The position numbers were made by a program, and so were the translations under genes. The notes under the pieces were generated by a model that was given only the letters and a program-made list of their open reading frames with translations, did no database searches and was not told the DNA's origin. From the NCBI GenBank assembly GCA_028711355.1, contig JAQTSL010000037.1, forward strand, positions 1 to 16,909: a stretch of 16,909 nt of DNA, in the 5' to 3' direction. This stretch comes from Rhodoferax sp. (GTDB taxonomy: Bacteria > Pseudomonadota > Gammaproteobacteria > Burkholderiales > Burkholderiaceae_C). Positions 1-7,361 of the stretch are shown one piece after another; positions within the stretch are counted from its first letter, which is position 1, and each line of letters begins with the position of its first letter.

Positions 1-762
1 GGCAACATCGAAGAAGCTGCCCAGTACAACGACACCGGCACCGGCCTGTTCTTCATGCGGGTGCAGTTTGCTTGCGCCCAGCACAGCTTTGACGGCCTCA
101 AGGCAAGCCTGGCCAGCTTTGCCGCGCCCCACCAGATGCAATGGCAATTACACGCGCAGTCGCAGCCGATGCGCACTGTGATCATGGTCAGCAAAGAAGG
201 TCATTGTCTGAACGACTTGCTGTTTCGCTGGAAAAGCGGTCTGCTGGCGCTGGACATTCGCGCCATCATCAGCAACCACCGGGACTTTTACCAATTGGCG
301 GCCGGCTACAACGTGCCGTTTCACCACCTGCCGGTGAGTTCCAGCACCAAGGAACACGTCGAAGCCAAGCAACTAGAGATCATCCAGGACGAAGGCGCCG
401 AGCTGGTGGTGCTGGCGCGTTATATGCAAATCCTCAGCAACCACCTGTGCCAGCAACTCTCAGGCCGTGCCATCAACATCCACCATTCGTTTTTGCCCAG
501 TTTCAAGGGCGCCAAGCCCTACTACCAGGCGCATGACCGGGGCGTCAAACTGATCGGCGCCACCGCGCACTATGTCACCGCCGACCTGGACGAAGGCCCG
601 ATCATCGAGCAAGACGTGGCCCGGGTGGACCATAGCAAGACGGTGGAAGACCTGACTGCGCTGGGTCGCGACACCGAAAGCCAGGTACTGGCACGCGCCG
701 TCAAGTGGCACAGCGAACACCGGGTGCTGATCAACGGTCACAAGACGGTGATCTTCAAGTAG
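1..762 (+). CDS. purU: Formyltetrahydrofolate deformylase, 5' end cut by window
   Basis: PurU hydrolyses 10-formyltetrahydrofolate to formate and tetrahydrofolate, balancing the one-carbon pool and supplying formate for purine synthesis. The frame is open from base 1 and gives 253 residues; the family is usually about 285, so roughly the first 30 residues lie outside the window. What remains starts inside the N-terminal ACT regulatory domain (GNIEEAAQYND, then FFMRVQF). It then runs through the formyltransferase-type catalytic domain, beginning near VIMVSKEGHCLNDLL. The catalytic Asn-His pair is in INIHHSFLPSF (about bases 472-504) and the catalytic Asp is in the LDEGPIIEQDV segment. The ACT domain plus this catalytic core separates PurU from PurN, which lacks ACT. 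The gene ends 8 bases inside the convergent psd gene. An internal ATG at base 55 is not the true start because homology continues upstream. Confidence 0.95.
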   Translation, partial: GNIEEAAQYNDTGTGLFFMRVQFACAQHSFDGLKASLASFAAPHQMQWQLHAQSQPMRTVIMVSKEGHCLNDLLFRWKSGLLALDIRAIISNHRDFYQLAAGYNVPFHHLPVSSSTKEHVEAKQLEIIQDEGAELVVLARYMQILSNHLCQQLSGRAINIHHSFLPSFKGAKPYYQAHDRGVKLIGATAHYVTADLDEGPIIEQDVARVDHSKTVEDLTALGRDTESQVLARAVKWHSEHRVLINGHKTVIFK

Positions 763-1615
763 CGGTAGTAGGGCAAGCGCTAGCCATCGCTTGGCCCAGC
801 CGGATCGCCCCGCCCGGTTGCCAAGTGGCGTTGAACTGCAATGCTGCGTCGGGGAACAGCATAACCACCGTAGAGCCCAGCAAAAACCGCCCCATCTCCT
901 GGCCCTGCTTCAGGCAAACGCTCTGAACATCGTAGCGCCACTGGCACAATTTGCCGGCCCGTGGGTTATTTATGATGCCATGCCAAACGGTCGCCATGCT
1001 GCCCACAATGGTGGCACCGACCAGCACCAGCACAAACGGCCCCTGCGCGCCGCTAAAAACACACACCACCCGCTCATTGCGGGCGAACAAACCGGGCACC
1101 CCACACGCGGTGGTTGGGTTGACCGAAAACAAGTCGCCTGGCACGTAGATCATGCGCAGCAGACGACCGTCGCACGGCATATGGATGCGGTGATAGTCGC
1201 GCGGACTCAGGTACAGGGTGGCGAAGTGGCCGTTGTCAAACTGCGCGGCCAGCACGGCGTCACCCCCCAGCAACGCGGTACTGCTGTAGTGGTGACCCTT
1301 GGCCTGAAATATCTGCTGGCCCTGGATGCGGCCAAACTGGCTGATGGCGCCGTCCACCGGGCAAATCAGCTCAGCTCGCGCCAGCGGCCGCACGCCCGGT
1401 TTAAGCGCGCGGGTAAAAAAATCATTGAAGGTCGCGTAACTGGTCAGGTCCGGGTTGGCCGCCTCGGCCATAGTGACGTTGTAGCGCTGAACAAACCAGG
1501 CAATTAGCCGGCTGGTAAACGCGCCGCCTTGGGCCCGCGCTACCCGCCCAGCCAGCAGCGTCAGCGCTTGCTTGGGGATCAGGTATTGCGGCGCGACGGT
1601 CAGGTAATCGAACAT
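755..1615 (-). CDS. psd: Phosphatidylserine decarboxylase proenzyme
   Basis: Psd decarboxylates phosphatidylserine to phosphatidylethanolamine at the inner membrane, the last step of the main phospholipid route in most Gram-negatives. The 286-residue protein has the self-cleavage motif LGST at residues 246-249. Cleavage between Gly247 and Ser248 would make the beta chain and a short alpha chain carrying the pyruvoyl group. The PVDG motif near residue 88 and YHRIHMP at 141-147 supply the expected Asp and His residues of the self-processing triad. The start chosen, MFDYLTVAPQYLIPK, matches the family N-terminus; a longer frame reaches base 1687 but would run through the start of the divergent LysR gene. 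No strong Shine-Dalgarno sequence is visible before it. The 3' end overlaps the purU end by 8 bp. Confidence 0.95.
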   Translation of the reverse strand: MFDYLTVAPQYLIPKQALTLLAGRVARAQGGAFTSRLIAWFVQRYNVTMAEAANPDLTSYATFNDFFTRALKPGVRPLARAELICPVDGAISQFGRIQGQQIFQAKGHHYSSTALLGGDAVLAAQFDNGHFATLYLSPRDYHRIHMPCDGRLLRMIYVPGDLFSVNPTTACGVPGLFARNERVVCVFSGAQGPFVLVLVGATIVGSMATVWHGIINNPRAGKLCQWRYDVQSVCLKQGQEMGRFLLGSTVVMLFPDAALQFNATWQPGGAIRLGQAMASACPTTAT

Positions 1616-1670
1616 GGTGGGAAGGGATTCTACGCAGTGCAAATGCGCTGGCGAATGCCACAATGGCCCC

Positions 1671-2558
1671 ATGTCTGCCGCCCGCATTCCACCGATTCAG
1701 TGCCTTTTGACGTTTGAAGCGCTGGCGCGCCTGCGTAGCGTCACACAAACCTCCGACGAACTGTGCGTGACGCCCAGCGCCGTCAGCCACCGGGTCAAGC
1801 AACTCGAACAGATTCTTGGCACCAAATTGTTCGGCCGAGCCGACTTTTCGCTCACCACCGAGGGCAGTGAATACCTGGCGCACGTGCGTGAAGGGCTGAC
1901 CATGCTACAGCGCTTCCCCAGTTCTGCGGCAACACCAGGCAAGCGCAAACTGCGCATGGCGGTAACGCCAACCTTTGCCCGTTCGATCCTGATTCCGCGA
2001 CTGCGCCAGTTCACCGAGGCCTACCCAGAAATCGACCTGACGCTACAAATCTCGATCCCGTTGCTGGACGTGGTGGCCGAGGACGCCGATCTGATGATCC
2101 GCTTTGGCACCGGTCGCTACGCCGACGTCGAGCATATGTGCATCCTAAAGGACGAGGTCACGCCGCTGGCCTCGCCCGCTTTTGTGCGCGAACACGGACC
2201 GTTTGAGGTGGCGCAAGACCTGGAGGGCGAGCAACTGCTGCGTAGTCCACTGGAACCTTGGCGCACCTGGTTTGCCGCCAACCATCTGGATTGGCCCGAG
2301 CCGGTCGATGGCTCGCAGTTCAACGACGTCGGCCTGATGTGCGACGGCGCAGCGGCCGGTATGGGCATCGCCCTGATCCGCCTCAAACTGGCCCTGCCCT
2401 GGCTGGAAAACGGCTCGCTGGTGCGCTTGGGCACAACCGCGCCTTACACCACCAACATTCCCAGCCCGCATTCGCATTACCTGTGCTGGCACACCGGCAC
2501 GATGGAGCGCTGGGAATGCGTGGCTTTTGTCGATTGGCTTAAACAAAGCGTGTCCTGA
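1671..2558 (+). CDS. LysR-family transcriptional regulator (GcvA-like)
   Basis: This 295-residue protein has the LysR layout. An N-terminal winged helix-turn-helix covers about residues 8-65, with LCVTPSAVSHRVKQLEQ as recognition region and LFGR as the typical wing end. A periplasmic-binding-protein-like effector domain follows from about residue 90. The start MSAARIPPIQ places the helix-turn-helix at its usual distance from the N-terminus; the frame is open further upstream to base 1614 but that stretch does not look like LysR sequence. The AVSHRVKQLE and LFGR features and the absence of a long linker resemble the GcvA subgroup. It is divergent from psd with only 55 bp between starts, and lies upstream of and in the same direction as glcD-lrgA-lrgB with a 97 bp gap. 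Its target and effector cannot be read from sequence; autoregulation, psd and the glycolate genes are all possible. Confidence 0.88.
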   Translation: MSAARIPPIQCLLTFEALARLRSVTQTSDELCVTPSAVSHRVKQLEQILGTKLFGRADFSLTTEGSEYLAHVREGLTMLQRFPSSAATPGKRKLRMAVTPTFARSILIPRLRQFTEAYPEIDLTLQISIPLLDVVAEDADLMIRFGTGRYADVEHMCILKDEVTPLASPAFVREHGPFEVAQDLEGEQLLRSPLEPWRTWFAANHLDWPEPVDGSQFNDVGLMCDGAAAGMGIALIRLKLALPWLENGSLVRLGTTAPYTTNIPSPHSHYLCWHTGTMERWECVAFVDWLKQSVS

Positions 2559-2572
2559 AGTGGCTTTCAATC

Positions 2573-2630
2573 GGTGATCAAAATTTGTTCACGCCTGAGG
2601 GCTACCACCTCGGCTAAAGTGCTGATCACC
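2573..2630. promoter_or_regulatory. Paired TGATCA inverted repeat upstream of glcD
   Basis: GGTGATCA at 2573-2580 is matched by its exact reverse complement TGATCACC at 2623-2630, 48-50 bp apart centre to centre. Each arm also holds the self-palindrome TGATCA. Between the arms is a smaller imperfect stem, GCC-GAGG against CCTC-GGC with one bulged base. The whole lies in the 97 bp gap between the LysR gene and glcD, about 25 bp before the glcD start. It could be a pair of operator half-sites for a dimeric regulator. No clear -35/-10 pair was found around it. Confidence 0.35.
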
Positions 2631-2655
2631 CAAGACCGTCAGAGAAGGATACCCA

Positions 2656-4158
2656 ATGACCATCAACGCTGCCAGGCCAGCTCCAGATTTACTCTCATTA
2701 CAGGAGCTGCAGACACAGGTAGTACAAGCGCTGAAGGCTTGTTTGCCATCTCATGCGTTGTTGTGGAATGGCGAAGACACCACGCCCTACGAGTGCGACG
2801 GCCTGACCGCCTACCGGCAACGCCCGCTGGCGGTAGCGCTGCCAGAAGACGAAACGCAGGTCCAGGCGCTGCTGCGCACTTGCCAGGGCTTGGGCGTGCC
2901 GGTGGTGGCGCGCGGTGCCGGTACCGGTTTGTCGGGCGGCGCCCTGCCACATCTGCGCGGAGTCACGTTGTCGCTGACGCGCTTCAACAAAATCCTGACG
3001 GTTGACCCGGTGGCGCGAACCGCTACCGTGCAGTGCGGCGTGCGCAACCTGGCCATCAGCGAGGCGGCCGCCGGGCACAACCTGTATTACGCGCCCGACC
3101 CGAGCAGCCAGATTGCCTGCACCATTGGCGGCAACGTGGCCGAGAACTCGGGCGGCGTGCACTGCCTGAAGTACGGGCTGACGCTGCACAACATCATCAA
3201 AATCAAGGGTTTTACCATGGCCGGCGAGGCAGTCACGTTCGGCTCAGACGCGCTGGACGCGCCTGGCTACGACCTGCTGAGCGTGGTGATTGGTTCTGAG
3301 GGAATGCTGGCGATCGTGACCGAGGTGACGGTCAAGCTGATCCCCAAGCCGCTCCTGGCGCGCTGCATCATGGCCAGCTTTGACGACATTACCAAAGCCG
3401 GTGAAGCAGTGGCAGCCGTGATTGCTGCGGGCATCATCCCGGCCGGTCTGGAGATGATGGACAAACCCATGACCGCCGCCGTGGAAGACTACGTGCACGC
3501 CGGTTACGACCTGAGCGCTGCCGCCATTTTGCTGTGCGAAAGCGACGGTACGCCAGAAGAAGTGGAGGAAGAGATTGGCCGTATGAGCGAGGTGCTGCGC
3601 GGCGCCGGCGCCACCCAGATTGCCGTCAGCCGCGACGAGGTCGAGCGGCTGAAGTTCTGGAGCGGGCGCAAAAACGCGTTCCCGGCCAGCGGGCGCATTA
3701 GCCCGGACTATATGTGCATGGACAGCACCATCCCGCGCAAGCGTGTGGCCGACATCCTGAAGGCGATCGGCGAGATGGAAAAAAAATACGCGCTGCGCTG
3801 TGCCAACGTGTTTCACGCCGGCGACGGCAACCTGCACCCGTTGATTCTGTTTGATGCGAATGTGGCCGACCAACTGCACCGGGCCGAGCTGTTTGGCGCC
3901 GACATCCTGGAAACCAGTGTCGCCATGGGCGGCACCGTGACCGGCGAGCACGGCGTTGGGGTGGAAAAGCTCAACAGCATGTGCGTGCAGTTTTCTGCAC
4001 AAGAAAATGAGCAGTTTTTTGGCGTCAAACGCGCTTTTGACCCAGCCCGGCTGCTCAACCCCGACAAGGTCATCCCGACGCTGCAACGCTGCGCCGAATA
4101 CGGCAAGATGCTGGTGCGCGGTGGCGTCCTCAGCCACCCCAATTTGCCTCGTTTTTGA
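2656..4158 (+). CDS. glcD: Glycolate oxidase subunit GlcD (FAD-linked oxidase)
   Basis: GlcD is the FAD-carrying subunit that oxidises glycolate to glyoxylate, passing electrons to the iron-sulfur subunit GlcF and the respiratory chain. The 500-residue length matches Escherichia coli GlcD. An FAD-binding PCMH domain spans about residues 50-230, with RGAGTGLSGGALP at 86-98 and the flavin-contacting IGGNVAENSGGVHCLKYG near 157-174. The C-terminal FAD oxidase domain has HAGDGNLHPL at 387-396 and GTVTGEHGVG at 426-435. A Shine-Dalgarno-like AGAAGGA lies 8 bases before the ATG. No GlcE or GlcF gene follows; instead two LrgA/LrgB-type membrane genes start 9 bp downstream. A D-lactate or other 2-hydroxyacid dehydrogenase of the same family is the main alternative. 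The motif pattern and the neighbouring possible glycolate carrier favour glycolate. Confidence 0.9.
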   Translation: MTINAARPAPDLLSLQELQTQVVQALKACLPSHALLWNGEDTTPYECDGLTAYRQRPLAVALPEDETQVQALLRTCQGLGVPVVARGAGTGLSGGALPHLRGVTLSLTRFNKILTVDPVARTATVQCGVRNLAISEAAAGHNLYYAPDPSSQIACTIGGNVAENSGGVHCLKYGLTLHNIIKIKGFTMAGEAVTFGSDALDAPGYDLLSVVIGSEGMLAIVTEVTVKLIPKPLLARCIMASFDDITKAGEAVAAVIAAGIIPAGLEMMDKPMTAAVEDYVHAGYDLSAAAILLCESDGTPEEVEEEIGRMSEVLRGAGATQIAVSRDEVERLKFWSGRKNAFPASGRISPDYMCMDSTIPRKRVADILKAIGEMEKKYALRCANVFHAGDGNLHPLILFDANVADQLHRAELFGADILETSVAMGGTVTGEHGVGVEKLNSMCVQFSAQENEQFFGVKRAFDPARLLNPDKVIPTLQRCAEYGKMLVRGGVLSHPNLPRF

Positions 4159-4167
4159 GAGCAGCTT

Positions 4168-4515
4168 GTGCAGGGATTACAAGGGCTGGCATGGCTTTTG
4201 GTCATGCAATCGGCAGGTGAGTTGTTGTCGCGCGGCTTGAAGCTGCCGTTCCCCGGGCCGGTGATCGGCATGCTGCTGTTGCTGCTGGCGCTGCGCTGGC
4301 AGTCGGTGCGCCTACCGGTGGCGGTGTGCGCCGGTTTCTTGCTGTCGCACCTGTCGCTGCTGTTTGTGCCGGTCGGTGTGGGGGTGATGACCCATCTGGA
4401 CCTGCTGGGGCATTTCGGCGTGCGCATGCTGGCAGTGATCGTGCTTTCAACCTGGGTTGGCCTGGCCGTGACAGCAGTATTGTTACGCGGCGCCAAGGAA
4501 TGCCGCGATGCCTAA
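4168..4515 (+). CDS. lrgA: LrgA/CidA-family membrane protein, possible glycolate transporter subunit
   Basis: This 115-residue hydrophobic protein has about four predicted membrane helices and the family hallmark PFPGPVIGMLLLLLAL near residues 28-43. The family was first described as holin-like proteins that affect murein hydrolase activity. Later work assigned pyruvate transport to Bacillus PftAB and glycolate/glycerate transport to the plant chloroplast fusion PLGG1. The start is a GTG 9 bp after the glcD stop, with a weak purine-rich GAGAG before it; downstream ATGs would remove the first helix. It overlaps the following lrgB-like gene by 8 bp, so the pair is probably translationally coupled. 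The glcD context favours transport of a small organic acid over a role in cell lysis. The symbol is a family name; the exact substrate is inferred. Confidence 0.85.
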   Translation: MQGLQGLAWLLVMQSAGELLSRGLKLPFPGPVIGMLLLLLALRWQSVRLPVAVCAGFLLSHLSLLFVPVGVGVMTHLDLLGHFGVRMLAVIVLSTWVGLAVTAVLLRGAKECRDA

Positions 4516-5233
4516 GTTTGTTGAGCTATGGGTCTATCTTTCGGCCACACCCCTGTTCGGCCTGACCGCGACGCTGATGGTCTATGTGCTGGCGCAAGTG
4601 TTCTACGTGCGCCTGGGACAAGCTGCGTGGGCCAACCCGGTGCTGTGGTCAGTAGTGACGCTGGCTAGCCTGCTGACGCTGACTCGGGTGGACTACCCAA
4701 GTTACTTCTCAGGCGCGCAGTTCATCCATTTTTTGCTCGGACCCGCTGTGGTGGCGCTGGCCTGGCCGTTGTGGGAACGACGCCTGGAACTGCGCAAACG
4801 TTGGCGCGCACTGCTGGCAGCAGCGCTGGCAGGCGGTGTCGCCGCCAGCGCCTCAGCCACGCTGCTGGGTTGGGCGGTGGGCTTGCCCCATGAGGTGATT
4901 CTGTCGCTGGCACCCAAGTCGGTGACGGCGCCGGTGGCCATGGGCATCGCAGACACGATCGGCGGCGTGCCAGCTTTGGCGGCGGTGTTTGCGGTGCTCA
5001 CGGGCACGGTCGGCGCGCTCAGCGGCCGGGCCTTGTTTGGTCTGTTGCGCGTGCCAACCAGCGGTGCCGGCTGGATGGTACGGGATTTTGCACTCGGAAC
5101 TGCTGCACACGGCATTGGTGCAGCGCGTGCCCTGCAGGTCAATGCTGACGCGGGTGCCTGCGCCGGTTTAGCGCTGGGGTTACAGGTACTGTTGGCTACG
5201 CTGCTGATTCCCTTGATCTTCAGGCTGATCTGA
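4508..5233 (+). CDS. lrgB: LrgB-family membrane protein, partner of the upstream LrgA-like protein
   Basis: This 241-residue polytopic inner-membrane protein belongs to the LrgB/CidB/YohK family. Conserved blocks are DYPSYFSGAQFIHFLLGPA at residues 62-80, APKSVTAPVAMGIADTIGG at 135-153 and GTAAHGIGAARAL at 197-209. The second block, with its Lys-Ser and paired Ala-Pro residues, is the most conserved part of the family. LrgB acts with LrgA; in plant PLGG1 the two are fused into one glycolate/glycerate carrier. The ATG lies inside the end of the LrgA gene (8 bp overlap), which indicates coupled translation in a glcD-lrgA-lrgB operon. It ends 43 bp before the convergent ptsI end. The family assignment is secure; glycolate as the substrate is an inference from gene order. 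Confidence 0.9.
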   Translation: MPKFVELWVYLSATPLFGLTATLMVYVLAQVFYVRLGQAAWANPVLWSVVTLASLLTLTRVDYPSYFSGAQFIHFLLGPAVVALAWPLWERRLELRKRWRALLAAALAGGVAASASATLLGWAVGLPHEVILSLAPKSVTAPVAMGIADTIGGVPALAAVFAVLTGTVGALSGRALFGLLRVPTSGAGWMVRDFALGTAAHGIGAARALQVNADAGACAGLALGLQVLLATLLIPLIFRLI

Positions 5234-5241
5234 CGGAACAG

Positions 5242-5254
5242 CGGCCCAGGGCCG
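5242..5254. repeat. Small GC palindrome between convergent gene ends
   Basis: CGGCCCAGGGCCG is a perfect 13-base palindrome lying 8 bp after the lrgB stop and 22 bp before the ptsI stop. In RNA it can form a 5 bp GC stem with a 3-base loop. No T-run follows on either strand, so it is not a standard intrinsic terminator. It may still aid transcript ending or stability for the two facing operons. Confidence 0.25.
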
Positions 5255-5276
5255 ATCGGCACGAGACCCAGAACAA

Positions 5277-7055
5277 TCAAGTGCCCACGGCCAGACGCCT
5301 ACCCGGTTCGTCATCGGCAAGGATCTGTTGCGCCCAGACTTCGAGCTTGCCAACATCTGAGCGCAACACCTCTTGCTTGACCGCCAGAATTTGTGCTGGA
5401 TGCATGGAAAAACTGCGTAAGCCCAGCCCCAGCAACAGCTTTGTCAGACTGACGTCGCCCGCCATTTCACCGCACACACTGACCGGTTTGCCCTGCGCCA
5501 GCCCCTGTGCCAGGGTGCTAGCGATCAGGCGCAGCACGGCCGGGTGCAAGGGGTCATAAAGATGCGCTACCGATTCGTCGGCGCGGTCGATCGCCAGGGT
5601 GTACTGGATCAGATCATTGGTGCCAATCGATAAAAAGTCGAAGTATTTCAGAAACACCGGCAGCGTCAGTGCGGCAGCAGGTATTTCAATCATCGCGCCA
5701 ATCTTGATCGGACCGTAGGCGACACCCCGGTTGTCCAACTGCACCCGGGCGTGGTCGATCAATGACACGGTCTGACGAATTTCACTGGCGTGAACCAACA
5801 TTGGAATCAACATCTGCACCGGGCCATGGGCGGCGGCTCGCAAAATGGCACGCAATTGGGTCAGGAACATGGCCGGTTCGGTCAGGCTCCAGCGAATCGC
5901 GCGCAGCCCCAGCGCCGGGTTCAGGTGAGCAAAGTCGCGGCTTGATTCATCCAGCGGCTTGTCGGCACCAATATCAACGGTACGAATCGTGACCGGCAGC
6001 CCCCGCATTCCTTCAACTGCTCGACGGTAGGCCAAGTATTGTTCGTCTTCGTTGGGCAGCTTGCCGTGCCGTCCCATGAACAAAAATTCACTGCGAAACA
6101 GGCCCACCCCCATCGCACCAGCCTGCACAGCGGGGGCAGCGTCATCAGGCATCTCAATGTTGGCCAGCAGCTCGACTGCCTGTCCGTCCAGCGTAACCGC
6201 AGGCGTATGCAGCAGTCGTGCCAGGCGTCCGCGCGCTAGTTCCTCCTGGCGTTGCCGAAATCCGTATTCGGCCAAAATGATTGGCGACGGATCAACCACC
6301 ACCACGCCGGCGTCACCGTCAACAATAACCCAGTCGTCCTGGCGCAACAATTGGCTGGCCAGGCGCGCACCCACCACCGCCGGGATGTCCAGGCTGCGCG
6401 CCACGATCGCGGTATGCGAGGTCTTGCCACCGACGTCGGTAATGAACCCGGCAAAGACGCTTTGCTTGAACTGCAGCATATCGGCTGGCGACAGATCGTG
6501 CGCCACCAGAATCAGTGGTGCATCGACCGTATCGTCCAGTAGCAACTCCGGTTGCGCTGCCTTGCGCCCGGGTCGCCCCAGCGGTTGTACCAGTGGCGAC
6601 GAAACACCGCGCATGGCGCGCAAAATGCGTTCGGTAATTTGTTCCAGATCGGCCTTGCGCTCGCGCAAGTACTCGTCCTGCATCTCGTCAAATTGGCGTG
6701 CTATCACCTCCAGTTGGCTGGTCAACGCCCATTCGGCGTTGTAGAGGCGGTCCTTGATCCAGTGGCGCACCCCGCCTTCCAGTTCCTCATCCTGCAGCAG
6801 CATCAGGTGAACTTCCAGCAGCGCCGCCAGCTCATGCGGTGTCTCCTTGGGCCCCATGTGGGCAATGTTTTCCTGCAACCGGTGAATCTCGGCAATCACC
6901 GCGTCGCGACCGTCGCGCACCCGGTTGAGTTCGGCCACCACCTGTGACGGTTCGATGAAATAGTGCGCTACATCCAGCCGGCTGGAGGCCACCAGCACGG
7001 CACGCCCAATCGCAATGCCCCGGGCTACCGGCAGACCATGAATGGAGAAAGTCAT
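5277..7055 (-). CDS. ptsI: Phosphoenolpyruvate-protein phosphotransferase (PTS Enzyme I)
   Basis: Enzyme I takes a phosphate from phosphoenolpyruvate and passes it to HPr, the first step of the phosphotransferase relay in the cytoplasm. The protein has 592 residues, slightly over the usual 570-575. The N-terminal HPr-binding helical region is followed by the swivelling phosphohistidine domain with GGKTSHTAIVARS; His214 is the phosphorylated residue. The C-terminal PEP-binding barrel includes GLFRSEFLFM near 319-328, GTNDLIQYTLAIDR at 478-491 and the active-site Cys528 in VCGEMAGD. There is no N-terminal GAF domain, so it is EI rather than the PTS-Ntr enzyme PtsP. It is the last gene of the EIIA-ptsH-ptsI set, 36 bp after ptsH, with a GAGG ribosome binding site rather far (11 bases) from the ATG. 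Confidence 0.95.
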   Translation of the reverse strand: MTFSIHGLPVARGIAIGRAVLVASSRLDVAHYFIEPSQVVAELNRVRDGRDAVIAEIHRLQENIAHMGPKETPHELAALLEVHLMLLQDEELEGGVRHWIKDRLYNAEWALTSQLEVIARQFDEMQDEYLRERKADLEQITERILRAMRGVSSPLVQPLGRPGRKAAQPELLLDDTVDAPLILVAHDLSPADMLQFKQSVFAGFITDVGGKTSHTAIVARSLDIPAVVGARLASQLLRQDDWVIVDGDAGVVVVDPSPIILAEYGFRQRQEELARGRLARLLHTPAVTLDGQAVELLANIEMPDDAAPAVQAGAMGVGLFRSEFLFMGRHGKLPNEDEQYLAYRRAVEGMRGLPVTIRTVDIGADKPLDESSRDFAHLNPALGLRAIRWSLTEPAMFLTQLRAILRAAAHGPVQMLIPMLVHASEIRQTVSLIDHARVQLDNRGVAYGPIKIGAMIEIPAAALTLPVFLKYFDFLSIGTNDLIQYTLAIDRADESVAHLYDPLHPAVLRLIASTLAQGLAQGKPVSVCGEMAGDVSLTKLLLGLGLRSFSMHPAQILAVKQEVLRSDVGKLEVWAQQILADDEPGRRLAVGT

Positions 7056-7091
7056 GCTGGGCGCAGCCTCTTCAGCAACTCGAGCAACACC

Positions 7092-7361
7092 TTATTGGCC
7101 CTCACCAAATTTGTCGTCAATCAATGCCAACAAGGCCTGCATAGCCTCTTGTTCACCCGGCCCACTGGTTTCCAACTCAACCTGAACCCCTTGGCCGGCA
7201 GCGAGCATCATCACACCCATGATGCTTTTGGCATTGATGCGCCGCTCGCCACGCGACATCCACACCTCACACGCAAAACCGCCAGCCAGCTTGGTCAGCT
7301 TGGCCGACGCCCGGGCATGCAGGCCCAACTTATTGCTGATGGTCGTAGTGGTCTTGATCAT
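7092..7361 (-). CDS. ptsH: Phosphocarrier protein HPr
   Basis: HPr (89 residues) carries phosphate from Enzyme I to EIIA. His15 in GLHARASAKL is the phosphorylation site. Ser46, in AKSIMGVMML, is the regulatory serine that HPr kinase/phosphorylase modifies in Firmicutes and in many proteobacteria. Both positions fit the family numbering exactly. The gene starts 32 bp inside the end of the EIIA gene in another frame. The upstream sequence has only a poor Shine-Dalgarno match, so expression probably depends on translational coupling to EIIA. It is followed by ptsI. The Ser46 site suggests control by an HprK kinase encoded elsewhere. Confidence 0.95.
   Translation of the reverse strand: MIKTTTTISNKLGLHARASAKLTKLAGGFACEVWMSRGERRINAKSIMGVMMLAAGQGVQVELETSGPGEQEAMQALLALIDDKFGEGQ

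Noticed and set aside
791..1507. A 238-codon plus-strand open frame across psd.
   Set aside because: The minus-strand reading contains the complete catalytic motifs of phosphatidylserine decarboxylase; the plus-strand reading has none.
3244..4137. A 297-codon open frame on the minus strand opposite glcD.
   Set aside because: It is antisense to a clear GlcD gene, is rich in His, Gln and Val in a pattern typical of shadow frames, and has no recognisable domain.
4168..5233. The LrgA/LrgB genes as a holin-antiholin or phage lysis module.
   Set aside because: There are no phage genes, endolysin or autolysin genes nearby, and the tight linkage to glcD favours a metabolic carrier.
5242..5254. A bidirectional intrinsic terminator between lrgB and ptsI.
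   Set aside because: The palindrome is short with a minimal loop and has no T-run on either strand; it is kept only as a low-confidence repeat.
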